Shown here one piece after another: positions 43,830 to 53,279 of a stretch of DNA of 64,000 bases. A program made the position numbers and the translations under genes. Within the stretch, counting starts at the first letter, position 1; the number at the start of each line of letters is the position of its first letter. Under the pieces are notes generated by a model. The model had not been told where the DNA came from, did not search any database, and worked only from the letters and a program-made list of their open reading frames with translations. Source of the stretch: Bradyrhizobium sp. 200 (GTDB lineage: Bacteria > Pseudomonadota > Alphaproteobacteria > Rhizobiales > Xanthobacteraceae). The stretch lies in assembly GCF_023100945.1 (NCBI RefSeq), contig NZ_CP064689.1, positions 4,942,001 to 5,006,000 on the forward strand, written 5' to 3'.

Positions 43830-44555
43830 TCAGGCCTCAATGCCGATATAGATCTGATGCACGTCGGGCCGTTGCATCACCTCGTTCGGCGATCCCTCCG
43901 CGATCTTGCGGCCGAAATTGAGCACGATCAGGCGATCGATCACGGCGAGCAGGGCATGCACGACATGCTCGATCCACAGGATCGCGACGCCGCTCTCGCG
44001 GATCTCGCGAATGGTGGCGACGAGCTCGGCGCATTCGCCCTCGGTCAGCCCGCCGGCGATCTCGTCAAGCAACAGAAGCTTTGGCTCCGTTGCCAGAACG
44101 CGGGCCATCTCCAGCCGCTTACGTTCGAGCAGGGTCAGCGACCCCGCAAGCGTATTGGCGCGTTTCAACAGGCCGAGCCGTTCCAGAATCTCGCCGCACG
44201 ACTGCGTGGCCTCGTGCTCCGCCTTACGGCCGCCGTACACCGCGCCGACCAGAAGGTTCTCGAACACGGTGAGTTTCTCGAAGGGCTGCGGGATCTGGTG
44301 GGTGCGGCCGATGCCGGCCCGACAGCGGGCTTGCGGAGGCACGCCCGAGAGATCGCGGCCATCGAAGCGGATGCTGCCGGCACTCGCCGAGATGCCGCCG
44401 GCGATCAGGTTGAAGAGCGTGGTCTTGCCCGCGCCGTTCGGCCCGATGATGCCGACCGCCTCGCCCGGCACGATCGCGAGGCCGAGATCGTCGGCGACGA
44501 TGATCGAGCCGAAGCTTTTCTTAAGTCCCGCTACCTCGAGCAGATGATGCATCAA
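43830..44555 (-). CDS. livG: Branched-chain-type ABC transporter ATPase (LivG)
   Basis: A 241-residue ATPase. Walker A IIGPNGAGKTTLFNLIAG, LivG-type RTHQIPQPFEKLTVFENLLVG, the signature degenerate as LTLLERKRLEMARVLA, Walker B LLLLDEIAGGLTEGE, and WIEHVVHALLAVIDRLIVLNFG. It precedes livF by two bases. Confidence 0.93.
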   Translation of the reverse strand: MMHHLLEVAGLKKSFGSIIVADDLGLAIVPGEAVGIIGPNGAGKTTLFNLIAGGISASAGSIRFDGRDLSGVPPQARCRAGIGRTHQIPQPFEKLTVFENLLVGAVYGGRKAEHEATQSCGEILERLGLLKRANTLAGSLTLLERKRLEMARVLATEPKLLLLDEIAGGLTEGECAELVATIREIRESGVAILWIEHVVHALLAVIDRLIVLNFGRKIAEGSPNEVMQRPDVHQIYIGIEA

Positions 44556-44564
44556 CGTGCGCGA

Positions 44565-45893
44565 TCAGGCGATGGCCTCCATCTGGCCGCCGACGGGGAT
44601 CGCCGGCGCCGTCCGGTTATCGGTGATGACGATGTCATACTTGCCGTCCTTGAGACGCCACTGACCGCCGACCAGCGGCGTCTTGGCGACGTTCTTGGCT
44701 GCGAAGGGCGGCAGGTTGGCCCCGCCCCACTGTACCTTGCCGACGACGGTATCGAGGTTGGTCGCGGCGATTGTCGCGGCGATCGCCTTGGCGTCGCGAT
44801 CCGGGGCGCGCTTAAGCACATCGACGGCCACCTCGAACAGTGCATGGGCAAAGCCGATCGGTTGAGTCCATTGCTTCTTGGTCGCGCTCTCGTAGGCAGC
44901 AGCGAGATCCCTTGCGCTCATGCCCGAGAGCGACGACTTGAAGGGATGGCTCGGCGACCACCAGACTTCGGACGACAGGTTGCGCCCGTCCTTGCCCAGC
45001 GCCTCGACGGCGACGGGGAAGAGGATCGCCTTGCCGATGGACGCGACTTTCGGCTTAAAGCCTTGCTGAAGCGCCTGCTTCCAGAAGGTGGTGAAATCCG
45101 GCGGCAGCACCACGCCGGTGACGATCTCGCAATTCGCCAATTTGAACGCGCCGATCTGGGCGGAGAAATTGTCGGTGAGGTTCTGGTAGCGGCCGGGGTC
45201 GGTGAGCTTGTAGCCGCCCTTGTCCAGGACCGGCGGGAAGCCGACGACCTTGTCGCCCCAGGCGTTGCCGTCACCGTCGTTCGGAAACAACCCGCCGACG
45301 GATTTGTTGGTCGCGACCTGGCTCCACATGTTAGTGAAGACGGCGATGACGTCCTCCAGGCCCCAGAAGAAATGATAGGTGTAGTTGAAGCCTTTCCACG
45401 CGGGTGGCCCGCCGCCCGGATTGGCCTGACGGCCGATGAACCAGGGTTGCCACGGCGCTACGGTCGAGATGCACGGCACCTCCTCGATCTCGCATTGAGT
45501 CGAGACCGGGTTCGTGGTCTCCGGCGTCGAGGCCACCAGCATCAGATCGATCTTGTCCTGGACAATGAGGTCCTTCGCGACCTCGGCCGCGCGGTTTGGA
45601 TTGGACTGGCTGTCCTTCACCACGACCTCGACCGGTACAATTGCATTACCGATCTTCACTCCGGCCTTGGTCGCTTCCTTGAATTTGGCGAGGATGAAGT
45701 TGTCCGCTTCCGCGAAAGCTGCGAGCGGCCCCGTGAGCGGTGAGACATAGCCGAGCTTGATCGCGCGCGTCTGCGCGATCGCCGGCGACTTCAATCCAAC
45801 CGACAGTGCGGCACCTGTAACGGCGGAGTATTTCAGGAGCGTGCGGCGGTCGATCGCGTGACGATGAGTTGAGCTGGTATTGTGGCAGGTCAT
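44565..45893 (-). CDS. ABC transporter substrate-binding protein, Tat-type signal
   Basis: A 442-residue periplasmic receptor. The signal DRRTLLKYSAVTGAALSVGL has the twin Arg plus hydrophobic stretch of Tat substrates and ends at AIAQ. The mature part starts IKLGYVSPLTGPLAAFAEAD, the usual opening of LivK-type receptors, and continues with VVVKDSQSNPNRAAEVAKDLI and DLMLVASTPETTNPVSTQCE. The many Trp and aromatic residues (WQPWFIG, YTYHFFWG) suggest an aromatic ligand. Start at MTCHN, with GGGGAGGA upstream. First gene of the importer operon, divergent from the IclR regulator. Confidence 0.9.
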   Translation of the reverse strand: MTCHNTSSTHRHAIDRRTLLKYSAVTGAALSVGLKSPAIAQTRAIKLGYVSPLTGPLAAFAEADNFILAKFKEATKAGVKIGNAIVPVEVVVKDSQSNPNRAAEVAKDLIVQDKIDLMLVASTPETTNPVSTQCEIEEVPCISTVAPWQPWFIGRQANPGGGPPAWKGFNYTYHFFWGLEDVIAVFTNMWSQVATNKSVGGLFPNDGDGNAWGDKVVGFPPVLDKGGYKLTDPGRYQNLTDNFSAQIGAFKLANCEIVTGVVLPPDFTTFWKQALQQGFKPKVASIGKAILFPVAVEALGKDGRNLSSEVWWSPSHPFKSSLSGMSARDLAAAYESATKKQWTQPIGFAHALFEVAVDVLKRAPDRDAKAIAATIAATNLDTVVGKVQWGGANLPPFAAKNVAKTPLVGGQWRLKDGKYDIVITDNRTAPAIPVGGQMEAIA

Positions 45894-45957
45894 CTGCGCG
45901 TCCTCCCCTCTGGATGCGCCGGATTCCCATCGTGGATCGATTGACACAAGGGCCGGC

Positions 45958-45972
45958 GTTCGATATTCGAAC
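45958..45972. promoter_or_regulatory. IclR-type operator, importer side
   Basis: Perfect palindrome GTTCGA-TAT-TCGAAC in the divergent promoter between the importer and the regulator. A further half-site, GTTCG, follows at 45977. It is close to the site described for PcaR/PobR-type IclR regulators (GTTCGATAATCGCAC). Confidence 0.72.
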
Positions 45973-46031
45973 AAGAGTTCGTATGTCGACCAGTCTCTGC
46001 CAGAGCCCAGACGGAGTCAACAGGCCGCGTC

Positions 46032-46820
46032 ATGACGCAATCTTCCCAGCAACGTAACGGCGATCCCGAAGACAAGGAATTCATGACGACGCTCGCCAAG
46101 GGGCTCGCGGTGCTTGGCGCGTTCGGTAAGCAGCGGCCAACCATGACCCTGTCGGAGGCGGCCCAGGTTGCCGACCTGTCGCGAGCCACGGCGCGCCGCG
46201 TGCTGCGCACCCTCACCCAACTCGGATATGTCGAGCAAGACGGCCGGACGTTTTCGCTGTCGCCGCGAATCCTCGATCTCGGCTTCGCTTATCTCTCGAC
46301 ACAGAGCTGGATTGATCGCGCGATGCCCTTGATGCGCGAGCTCAGCGAACGGCTCGGCGAATCCTGCTCGGCCGCGATCCTGCAAGGCAACGACATCGTC
46401 TATGTCGCGCGCGTGCCGGCCCGCCGCATCATGTCGGCCGCGCTCTCGGTCGGCAGCCGGCTGCCCGCGTTGCATACTGCGCTCGGGCGGATCATGTTCG
46501 GCTATCTCGACGAGGCCGAGATCTGGCGGCGACTGATGTCGCAGCGGATCGAGGCTTACACGCCGCAGACCATCACGGATGTGCAGGCGCTGTTCGATCG
46601 CATCCGCGCCGACCGCGCGCAGCGATTTTCCATCGTCGACGAGGAGCTCGAGCGCGGACTGCGCGCATTGGCCGTGCCAGTGCTCGATCGCAGCGGACAG
46701 GTGATCGGCGCCATCAATTTGTCGACGCACTCGACGCGAACGACCCGCAACGAAATGCGGGAGCGGTTTCTGCCCGAACTGAACCGCATCGCCGAGCAAA
46801 TCTCCTCGATGACCGTCTGA
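46032..46820 (+). CDS. IclR-family transcriptional regulator (PcaR/PobR type)
   Basis: A 262-residue regulator. Winged HTH at about 18-80 (FMTTLAKGLAVLGAF, MTLSEAAQVADLSRATARRVLRTLTQLGYVEQDG) and a C-terminal effector domain (SCSAAILQGNDIVYVARVPA, LPALHTALGRIMFGYL, VPVLDRSGQVIGAINLS). The PcaR/PobR/PcaU branch controls aromatic-acid catabolism. Identical-type palindromes flank the gene at 45958 and 46891, so it probably controls both the importer and hpaB. Confidence 0.92.
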   Translation: MTQSSQQRNGDPEDKEFMTTLAKGLAVLGAFGKQRPTMTLSEAAQVADLSRATARRVLRTLTQLGYVEQDGRTFSLSPRILDLGFAYLSTQSWIDRAMPLMRELSERLGESCSAAILQGNDIVYVARVPARRIMSAALSVGSRLPALHTALGRIMFGYLDEAEIWRRLMSQRIEAYTPQTITDVQALFDRIRADRAQRFSIVDEELERGLRALAVPVLDRSGQVIGAINLSTHSTRTTRNEMRERFLPELNRIAEQISSMTV

Positions 46821-46890
46821 CTTTCGCCCTCCCCTTGCCAACAGGCCGGAGCGGCCGTATCGTCATTCAAAGTTCGGAATACGGACAACA

Positions 46891-46905
46891 GTTCGATAAT
46901 CGAAC
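46891..46905. promoter_or_regulatory. IclR-type operator, hpaB side
   Basis: Perfect palindrome GTTCGA-TAA-TCGAAC, 17 bases before the hpaB-like ATG. An imperfect copy, GTTCGGAATACGGAC, lies just upstream at 46872-46886. Confidence 0.75.
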
Positions 46906-46922
46906 AACGATGGAGATCAGGG

Positions 46923-48518
46923 ATGGCAGGCAAGGCGCCGGGAAACGCGGCATCAGCAATTCCGCCGGAGCACACCGGTAACGTCAAAGTCAGCCGCCCC
47001 CAAACCGGCGCGGAATATCTGGACTCGTTGCGCGACGAACGCACCGTCTTCATCTACGGCGAGCGGGTGAAGGACGTCACCAAGCACCCTGCCTTCCGCA
47101 ACACCGCGCGCATGGTCGCCCGGCTCTACGACGCGCTGCACGACGACAAGCGCAAGGACAAGCTGCTGCTGCCGACCGACACCGGCAATGGCGGCATGAC
47201 GCACGCCTTCTTCAAGGCGCCGAAGACCATGGATGACATGATCGCCGGCCGTGACGCGATCGCCGAATGGGCCAAGATCACCTATGGCTGGATGGGTCGC
47301 GCGCCGGACTACAAGGCCGCGTTCCTCGCCACGCTCGGCGCGAATTCCGACTTCTACGAGCCTTACCAGGACAACGCCAAGCGCTGGTACAAATTCAGCC
47401 AGGAGCACGTGCCCTTCATCAACCATGCCATCATCCATCCGCCGGTCGATCGCGACCGGCCGCCGAACGAAGTCGCCGACGTCTGCTGCCATATCGAGAA
47501 GGAGACCGACGCCGGCCTCATCGTGTCAGGCGCCAAGGTGGTCGCGACGGGATCGGTGCTGACCAACTACACATTCGTTGCGCATCACGGGCTCATTCCG
47601 CTACAGGACAAGAAGTTCGCGGTCGTATTCATGGTGCCGACCAACGCACCCGGCGTGAAGTTCATCTGCCGCACGTCCTACGAAATGAGCGCGAGCGTGA
47701 TGGGAAGTCCGTTCGACTATCCGATCTCGAGCCGGCTCGACGAGAACGACGCCGTGTTCATCATGGACAAGGTGCTGGTGCCGTGGGAGAACGTCTTCGT
47801 CTACGGGGACATCGAGAAGGCGAACAATTTCTTCCCGCGCACCGGTTTCCTGCCGCGCTTCGTCGTGCACGGCTGCACGCGGCTTGCAGTCAAGCTCGAC
47901 TTCATCAGCGGGCTGCTGTTGAAGGCGACGGAAGCCGCCGGCACCAAGGATTATCGCGGCGTGCAGGCCAATGTCGGCGAAGTCATCGCCTGGCGCAATC
48001 TGTTCTGGAGCCTGTCGGATGCGATGGTCAGGGATCCCAAACCATGGATCGGCGACTACATGCTGCCGAACATGGATCCTGGCAACGCCTACCAGATCAT
48101 CGCCACCATGGCCTATACCAAGGTCAAATACCTGATCGAGCAAACGGTCGCCTCCGGGCTGATCTATCTCAACAGCCATGCCTGCGACTTCAAGAACGAC
48201 GAGATCCGTCCTTATCTCGATCGCTATTTGCGCGGCTCCAACGGCTACAAGGCCGAGGAGCGCGTGAAACTGCTCAAGCTGCTGTGGGATTGCATCGGTA
48301 GCGAATTCGGTGGCCGGCACGAACTCTACGAGATCAACTACGGCGGCTCTACCGAGGAGATCCGCCGCTACTGCCTGTTCGGTGCACAGGCGTCCGGCAA
48401 TGCCGACCGGTTCAAGGGTTTTGCCGAAGACTGCATGGCCGAATATGACCTCGACGGTTGGAAGGTGCCCGACCTCACCGACCCCGGCGAGCTCAGCTAT
48501 CACATGCTACGAAAGTGA
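46923..48518 (+). CDS. hpaB: 4-hydroxyphenylacetate 3-monooxygenase-type oxygenase (HpaB family)
   Basis: A 531-residue FADH2-dependent hydroxylase of the HpaB/TftD/PvcC family that hydroxylates phenols ortho to the OH. Blocks: [33 protein letters not shown] near the N-terminus, [99 protein letters not shown]. The true substrate could be 4-hydroxyphenylacetate, a halophenol or another phenolic. Its flavin reductase partner follows. The gene symbol marks the family, not proven substrate. Confidence 0.9.
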   Translation: MAGKAPGNAASAIPPEHTGNVKVSRPQTGAEYLDSLRDERTVFIYGERVKDVTKHPAFRNTARMVARLYDALHDDKRKDKLLLPTDTGNGGMTHAFFKAPKTMDDMIAGRDAIAEWAKITYGWMGRAPDYKAAFLATLGANSDFYEPYQDNAKRWYKFSQEHVPFINHAIIHPPVDRDRPPNEVADVCCHIEKETDAGLIVSGAKVVATGSVLTNYTFVAHHGLIPLQDKKFAVVFMVPTNAPGVKFICRTSYEMSASVMGSPFDYPISSRLDENDAVFIMDKVLVPWENVFVYGDIEKANNFFPRTGFLPRFVVHGCTRLAVKLDFISGLLLKATEAAGTKDYRGVQANVGEVIAWRNLFWSLSDAMVRDPKPWIGDYMLPNMDPGNAYQIIATMAYTKVKYLIEQTVASGLIYLNSHACDFKNDEIRPYLDRYLRGSNGYKAEERVKLLKLLWDCIGSEFGGRHELYEINYGGSTEEIRRYCLFGAQASGNADRFKGFAEDCMAEYDLDGWKVPDLTDPGELSYHMLRK

Positions 48519-48527
48519 CCGATGATT

Positions 48528-48554
48528 CCGTGACACGGCGGACCAGTGTCACGG
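48528..48554 (+). promoter_or_regulatory. Intercistronic inverted repeat between hpaB and hpaC
   Basis: Perfect 9-bp arms CCGTGACAC / GTGTCACGG with a nine-base loop, ten bases after the oxygenase stop. It could stabilise the upstream mRNA end or reduce read-through into the reductase gene, giving excess oxygenase. Confidence 0.55.
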
Positions 48555-48590
48555 CTACTCCGCCCGCGGATCTCGAAGGACCATGGTGAC

Positions 48591-49121
48591 ATGAACATGC
48601 AGATGTCCTCGCCTTGCACGCAAGGCCCCATTGTTCGCGGCGCCGCCATCGATCCCACGCGCTTCCGCTCCGTCATGGGCGCTTTCGCGACCGGGGTTGC
48701 GGTCGTCGCCACCGAGTGGGAGGGTGAGCTGTTCGGCGCGACCATCAATTCGCTGACCTCGGTATCGCTCGCGCCTTGCATGCTGCTGTTCTGCACCAGC
48801 GAAGGCAGCGCGACGGGGGCGGCGATACGAAAACGCGGGCTGTTCTCCGTCAATATTCTCGGCCAGCATCAATTCGATTTGTCCGATCGCTTCACCGGGA
48901 AGCAGCAAAATAACCGATTTGCGGATGTTGCCGTTGCACTGAGCCCGGAGGGACTGCCGCTGTTGCAAGGCGCCGCGGGCCAGATGTCCTGCCGGGTCGC
49001 CACGGTCCACCGGGCCGGCGACCACGACATCATCCTTGGCGAGGTCTTGTCAGGCGAAGAGATCGCCTGCAGCCCGCTCGTCTTCCACAAGGGCGCGTAC
49101 GGAAGCTTTCAACGCGCTTGA
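48591..49121 (+). CDS. hpaC: Flavin reductase, HpaC-like
   Basis: A 177-residue flavin reductase-domain protein (DIM6/NTAB type) that supplies reduced flavin to the oxygenase. Motifs: FRSVMGAFATGVAVVATE, GATINSLTSVSLAPCMLLFC (flavin-binding), FSVNILGQHQFDLSDRF and HDIILGEVLSGEE near the C-terminus. The start at MNMQMSS was chosen; MQMSS is also possible. It is downstream of the oxygenase in the usual order. Confidence 0.88.
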   Translation: MNMQMSSPCTQGPIVRGAAIDPTRFRSVMGAFATGVAVVATEWEGELFGATINSLTSVSLAPCMLLFCTSEGSATGAAIRKRGLFSVNILGQHQFDLSDRFTGKQQNNRFADVAVALSPEGLPLLQGAAGQMSCRVATVHRAGDHDIILGEVLSGEEIACSPLVFHKGAYGSFQRA

Positions 49122-49265
49122 GCTGCACTCGTGGTAGACAATCGTTGTCCAGGACCAATAGTGACTTGGTTTATAAGCTGAGGCGCTTGCGCCCCGCAAC
49201 GTTGATGGCCTGCTGGCGACGCCCGCGCCCTTCGTCTATACGTTGGACGCGTCGGCCTTATCTGG

Positions 49266-50702
49266 TTAGTCGGTTATGAAACCAAAGCTGCCGTGATAAT
49301 TTTGGGCGGGCTTGGCCTGTCCCGGAACGCCATAAAGTTTGTTGATGGTGCCAAGCAGAGCGGCCTGCGGATCCGAGGCATCGACGAATCCGTCGCCCGG
49401 CCGTGACAGATCATTCTGCGCGACGGCGCGGACGATCAAGGGCGTGACAAGAATTAGCAATTCTGTCTGATTGTTGACATAGTCCTGACTTCTGAACAGC
49501 GAGCCCAAGACTGGCAGTTGGTTTAGACCCGGAAAACCATTGACTGCTCGCTTGGTCTGTTCCTGGATAAGGCCGGCCATCGCCAGCGCGCCGCCAGATG
49601 GGATTTCGAGCGTCGTTTCGGCGCGCCTGGTCTTGATGGATGGAACGGTGAGCGAACTACCGGACTGCGTGAGGGTGATAGCGTTGTCGTTCGAAAGTTC
49701 GGAGACCTCGCTCATGATGCGCAGACTAATCCGGCCCGCACTTAACACAACGGGGGTGAAGTTCAGGGAAATACCAAATTTCTTGAATGAAATTTGAGTG
49801 GTGCAGACGTGTGTGCTCGGGTCACAGGAATAGCCTCCAGGAACCGGAAATTCACCACCGGCGACAAACGTCGCAGATTCACCAGAAATAGCAGTCAGGT
49901 TCGGCTCCGCCAACGTTCGTACGAATCCCGCACTCTCCAGGGCGCGCATTGTTGTGGTGACGCCGCCGACTGTGCTCGTTAAACTATTGCCCTCCACAAG
50001 TGAGCGGCCGTATGCCGTGAACGGATTCGAGTTGGTGAACTTCACGACGGAAGTGCCGTAGGTCAAGTTGGCGCTGAGATCTATGCCCAGCTGCTTGACG
50101 ATATTGCGCCCTACCTCGGCGACGGTAACTTTCAACATTACCTGATCGCGGCCTTGGACGACGATATTATTCACTACCTTTTCGGCGCTGCCTACGAACT
50201 TGGCAGCGACGTCACCCGCCTGCTGCGCCTCCACCGGACTGGAGACCAAACCAGACAGCATTACCCCGTCGCCGACACCGTCAACCCTGATCTTGGCTTG
50301 GGCGAGCGCCTGCCTTAGTGCGTAGCGAATGCCGTTGAGGTCGCGGGTCACAGCAATATCATAGGCCACGATCTGCTGGCCTGCGGCATCGAAGAATACA
50401 ATGCTGGTCTGGCCAACGGCTACACCAATGATGTAGGCGCGCTGCGTTGATCGCACAATTGCATTTGCTATCTTTGGATCAGCAATGAGTAAATCCTTCA
50501 AGTCGCGTGGCAGGTCAATAACAACTGACTTCCCTATTCCGATTGAGAGAAACTGAGCTGTCTGTCGACTTTCGTTGGTACCAGTCGCAGTCGCGCGATG
50601 GTCCGCCGCCGGCGCCTCCTTGAGTCCGGAACTAAGCATCAGTCCCATGACTAGGACCAATGATGACAATCTGATCGCGAAGGCATGGATCAGTCGAGGC
50701 AT
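49266..50702 (-). CDS. cpaC: Orphan CpaC/RcpA-type pilus secretin
   Basis: A 478-residue outer-membrane secretin of Flp/Tad pili. After a signal peptide (about 1-33) comes the pilus N-terminal domain (IGIGKSVVIDLPRDLKDLLIADPKIANAIVRS, RAYIIGVAVGQTSIVFFD), a BON-like segment, and the secretin domain (VMLKVTVAEVGRNIVKQLGIDL, LAEPNLTAISGESATFVAGGEFPVP, RRAETTLEIPSGGALAMAGLIQEQ, LPVLGSLFRSQDYVNNQTELLILVTPLIV). No cpaA, cpaB, cpaD, cpaE or cpaF is adjacent and the codons are A/T-richer than in neighbours, so an accessory or moved copy is likely. The start at MPRLIHAFA is preceded by 21 extra open codons. Confidence 0.9.
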   Translation of the reverse strand: MPRLIHAFAIRLSSLVLVMGLMLSSGLKEAPAADHRATATGTNESRQTAQFLSIGIGKSVVIDLPRDLKDLLIADPKIANAIVRSTQRAYIIGVAVGQTSIVFFDAAGQQIVAYDIAVTRDLNGIRYALRQALAQAKIRVDGVGDGVMLSGLVSSPVEAQQAGDVAAKFVGSAEKVVNNIVVQGRDQVMLKVTVAEVGRNIVKQLGIDLSANLTYGTSVVKFTNSNPFTAYGRSLVEGNSLTSTVGGVTTTMRALESAGFVRTLAEPNLTAISGESATFVAGGEFPVPGGYSCDPSTHVCTTQISFKKFGISLNFTPVVLSAGRISLRIMSEVSELSNDNAITLTQSGSSLTVPSIKTRRAETTLEIPSGGALAMAGLIQEQTKRAVNGFPGLNQLPVLGSLFRSQDYVNNQTELLILVTPLIVRAVAQNDLSRPGDGFVDASDPQAALLGTINKLYGVPGQAKPAQNYHGSFGFITD

Positions 50703-51996
50703 TTCGGTGCGCCTTATCACAAAGCATATCGGTGATTCGTAGCGATCAGCTAAGTACACATTCAATTTGTTTCCTGATTAATGCGCGCTCTTTTCAAAGC
50801 ATTGCCGCTCATTTCAAGACATTGCCAAAGAAGTCGAGCGGCTTTGGCCGGCGCGATCTGCTGCGCGTGACGGCTGACGTCCGCGGACGCCGAGGTAGAT
50901 CGAGATTCAATATCTTGCGACGCGTTCCGTCGTTTTGCTCTTGGGGATGTGGCGGTCACTTTTCAATGGCAAAGGGGTCTGGCGGCACAGCGCGTCCGTT
51001 GAGCAGCTGTAGCGTAGCTCAAGTACGAGGAGCCAATCTGCGAGCCCATGGATGCGTCGGCGAGGACCGTACTTCGGGTTGGCCGTTCTACAATCACCCC
51101 GTCACTCGCATTGGACCTTGCCGACCGTACTCCGGATCAAACCTACTTCGATCTCCTTTGGCCCGGCGCGGTGGCCTAACCTTCACATGGCGCAAGTACG
51201 TCCAAGATCCTCAACGCGGTTTGCAACCCTAGCCGGCGCGGCTCCGATAACGCCGCTGTATATTTTCCGACAGGAAACGAAATGAAATGCCCTTGTAGGG
51301 CAATACTCGATAAACAAAGCCGCGATATGGATTTGGGTGCCGAAGGACAACCCCGGAATTCGGCTAGGCCCGGTACGTAAACGATTCCCAGTCATTCAGC
51401 GTACCGGGCCGTCGGTGCTCCATGCCCTCATATGAGAGGATCTTGACCTTCACTTGCTATCTTACCCGCAGATTCCAGATCGTCGTGCATAGTCCAGTGT
51501 AGTCGCATCAGGCATCCTGATTTCAGTATTCTGGGTTTTTACTGACGTCCGCGCGGCCACGCGAGAAGCGACTCTCAACGCCTGGCAGCACGGCTACGGA
51601 CCGTCATTGCCCATCGTCTAAGTTTGTTTGAGTGGCGCAAAGAACCAGATGTACTCATCGTGGCTAGAGCACGTATCTATGATTCGGTTTCGGTACGCGA
51701 ACTCCCATACGGACCCGCTGCATTAGAGCAACCAAAATACCGCTTGCATCTGGGGGAGGGTACGCGGATGAGCGCACGGCCTAGATTAGCATGCTTTGGG
51801 TGGTATGCACATTACGACCGCTAAGGCGGCGTGTAGCTAAGCAGGCTACGAGAGCTGTTCACCTAGCGCGCTGGATATAGCGATTCTGCCCGCTGGCAGA
51901 ATTAGGTTGGTCGTCGTCCCGGGCTGATGTCGCTCAATTCAAATGGCGCCGCGCTGCTTGAGCCACCGGCTGACTTTAGCAAGCGTACTCTCTCTT
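50703..51996. other. 1.3-kb gene-free stretch
   Basis: A/T-richer sequence upstream of cpaC, with frames of up to 166 codons but no protein-like pattern in any. It probably consists of degraded accessory DNA. I could not name a remnant in it. Confidence 0.4.
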
Positions 51997-52497
51997 TCAC
52001 TTCGGATCGCGAACAAGACTGATCGTGACTTGCGAAACCCACGCGCCGGGCGATTCCATGCTGAACGTCTGTCGTGCCCCGTTTGTCTGAACCGTCAGGA
52101 GAGCCGTGACCGTATCGCTCTCAACCTTGGCCTCGATCAGGCCATCGAGATTTCGGCCCGAAACCTTGCCACCCTGTCGATACTGACTTTCAAACCAGTT
52201 ACCCGAAAGATTGGTTCCCTGCTGATCAATATTAGCGCTTAATTCCATTTTGTAAGCATCGCTCGCGCAGCGCACGGTCATCTTGACGGAAAGGCCTGCG
52301 TTTCCCACGATATAGTTGGCTTTACAACGAACGCGCTCTTGAGGCCCATCGGACGGCTTCATCATTCCGCTGCCCGACCATGACCCGGCTACACCTTCTA
52401 GTGTTTGCGCCGAAACCGGTGCAACACTTAGTATGGTCAGCAGCACAGAGAGTGGACGCGGACGCCTGAAAACTGCGTTGAACAACAGCGTCGACAT
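51997..52497 (-). CDS. Small secreted protein, hypothetical
   Basis: A 166-residue exported protein. The signal peptide (about 1-31) contains the hydrophobic stretch PLSVLLTILSVAPVSAQ. The mature part has a beta-rich pattern: GVAGSWSGSGMMKPSDGPQERVRCKANYIV, LSVKMTVRCASDAYKMELSANIDQQGTNLSGNWFESQ. The motif GSWSGSG ... ERVRCKA ... CASDAYK recurs in rhizobial secreted proteins of unknown function. Start at MSTLLF with GAGAGG upstream; the frame is open 25 codons earlier. Confidence 0.7.
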   Translation of the reverse strand: MSTLLFNAVFRRPRPLSVLLTILSVAPVSAQTLEGVAGSWSGSGMMKPSDGPQERVRCKANYIVGNAGLSVKMTVRCASDAYKMELSANIDQQGTNLSGNWFESQYRQGGKVSGRNLDGLIEAKVESDTVTALLTVQTNGARQTFSMESPGAWVSQVTISLVRDPK

Positions 52498-53279
52498 GGC
52501 CTCTCGTAAAGTTCGAAACTTCAAGACAATCCATGGGCGTCTGCTGTTTGCCTTTGATCTACTCATGACCACCTGATCTTGGCCGCACTTGAACTCCGGC
52601 CCCGGTGACCTGGTTCCGGCGACCCATGTCGTTCACCATCGACCCACTCTTCGGCTTCGGCCAGCCAACAGTTTGCCTCCTGGTTTGCAATCTGCTTTCG
52701 CTCCCGACACAGAATCTCAACGCGAGAAAACGAATCTTCGGATCCATTGAACTTTCCAGTCGAGGAAACACACCGTCAGTATCTTCTCATATGCTATATC
52801 GACCAAACAATGTTCGATGATTGTCCGAGTGTTGCTTTGGGTGACTGAACGTGAAGCGTTTCTCCAGCTGCATCCGAAGCCCCAACGGAATTTACGCACG
52901 CTGAAGGAATGGATCGGCGAAGTACGCTCGTGTCGAGCAGAGACGTTGCAGCGATACCTTCAGTGGATAGTGCAGGTCTCGCTCGACCCCCCTTGCAGAA
53001 CCGGAATCTGAGAATGAGGGATTTCGTCGCGATAAAAAGCGTTCACAATCGTCACCCCACCAGGATGCATTGCCTTTTTTTGTTTCTGAACGTTAATGGC
53101 GCGATGCACGCGGGATCGTAACGAACATATTTCAACAGAAACAAATGGCGTCGATCTGAAATATTTTGAAAAGGCGCCGACGCTGTTCGATCACACATCG
53201 TCAATAGATGCGCCTCAATTTGCCTCGAAACATTGCGTCACCCGTATCCATCGGGCATCCAATGGGTGGCCTAGCAACG
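52498..53279. other. Region upstream of paralog B
   Basis: 782 bases without a convincing gene, holding promoters for both divergent flanking genes. Inverted repeat TTTGTTTCTG (53079-53088) and CAGAAACAAA (53136-53145), arms 10 bp, spacer 47. The right arm is part of CAGAAACAAATG, shared with the upstream region of paralog A. Confidence 0.45.

Noticed and set aside
43857..45743. 628-codon plus-strand open frame
   Set aside because: Antisense to livG and the receptor gene, both with clear family motifs. It has no recognisable protein pattern.
50732..51232. 166-codon plus-strand frame upstream of cpaC
   Set aside because: It has shadow-like Arg/Ser/Gly composition with no motif. It could be degraded mobile DNA, but nothing supports a specific element.
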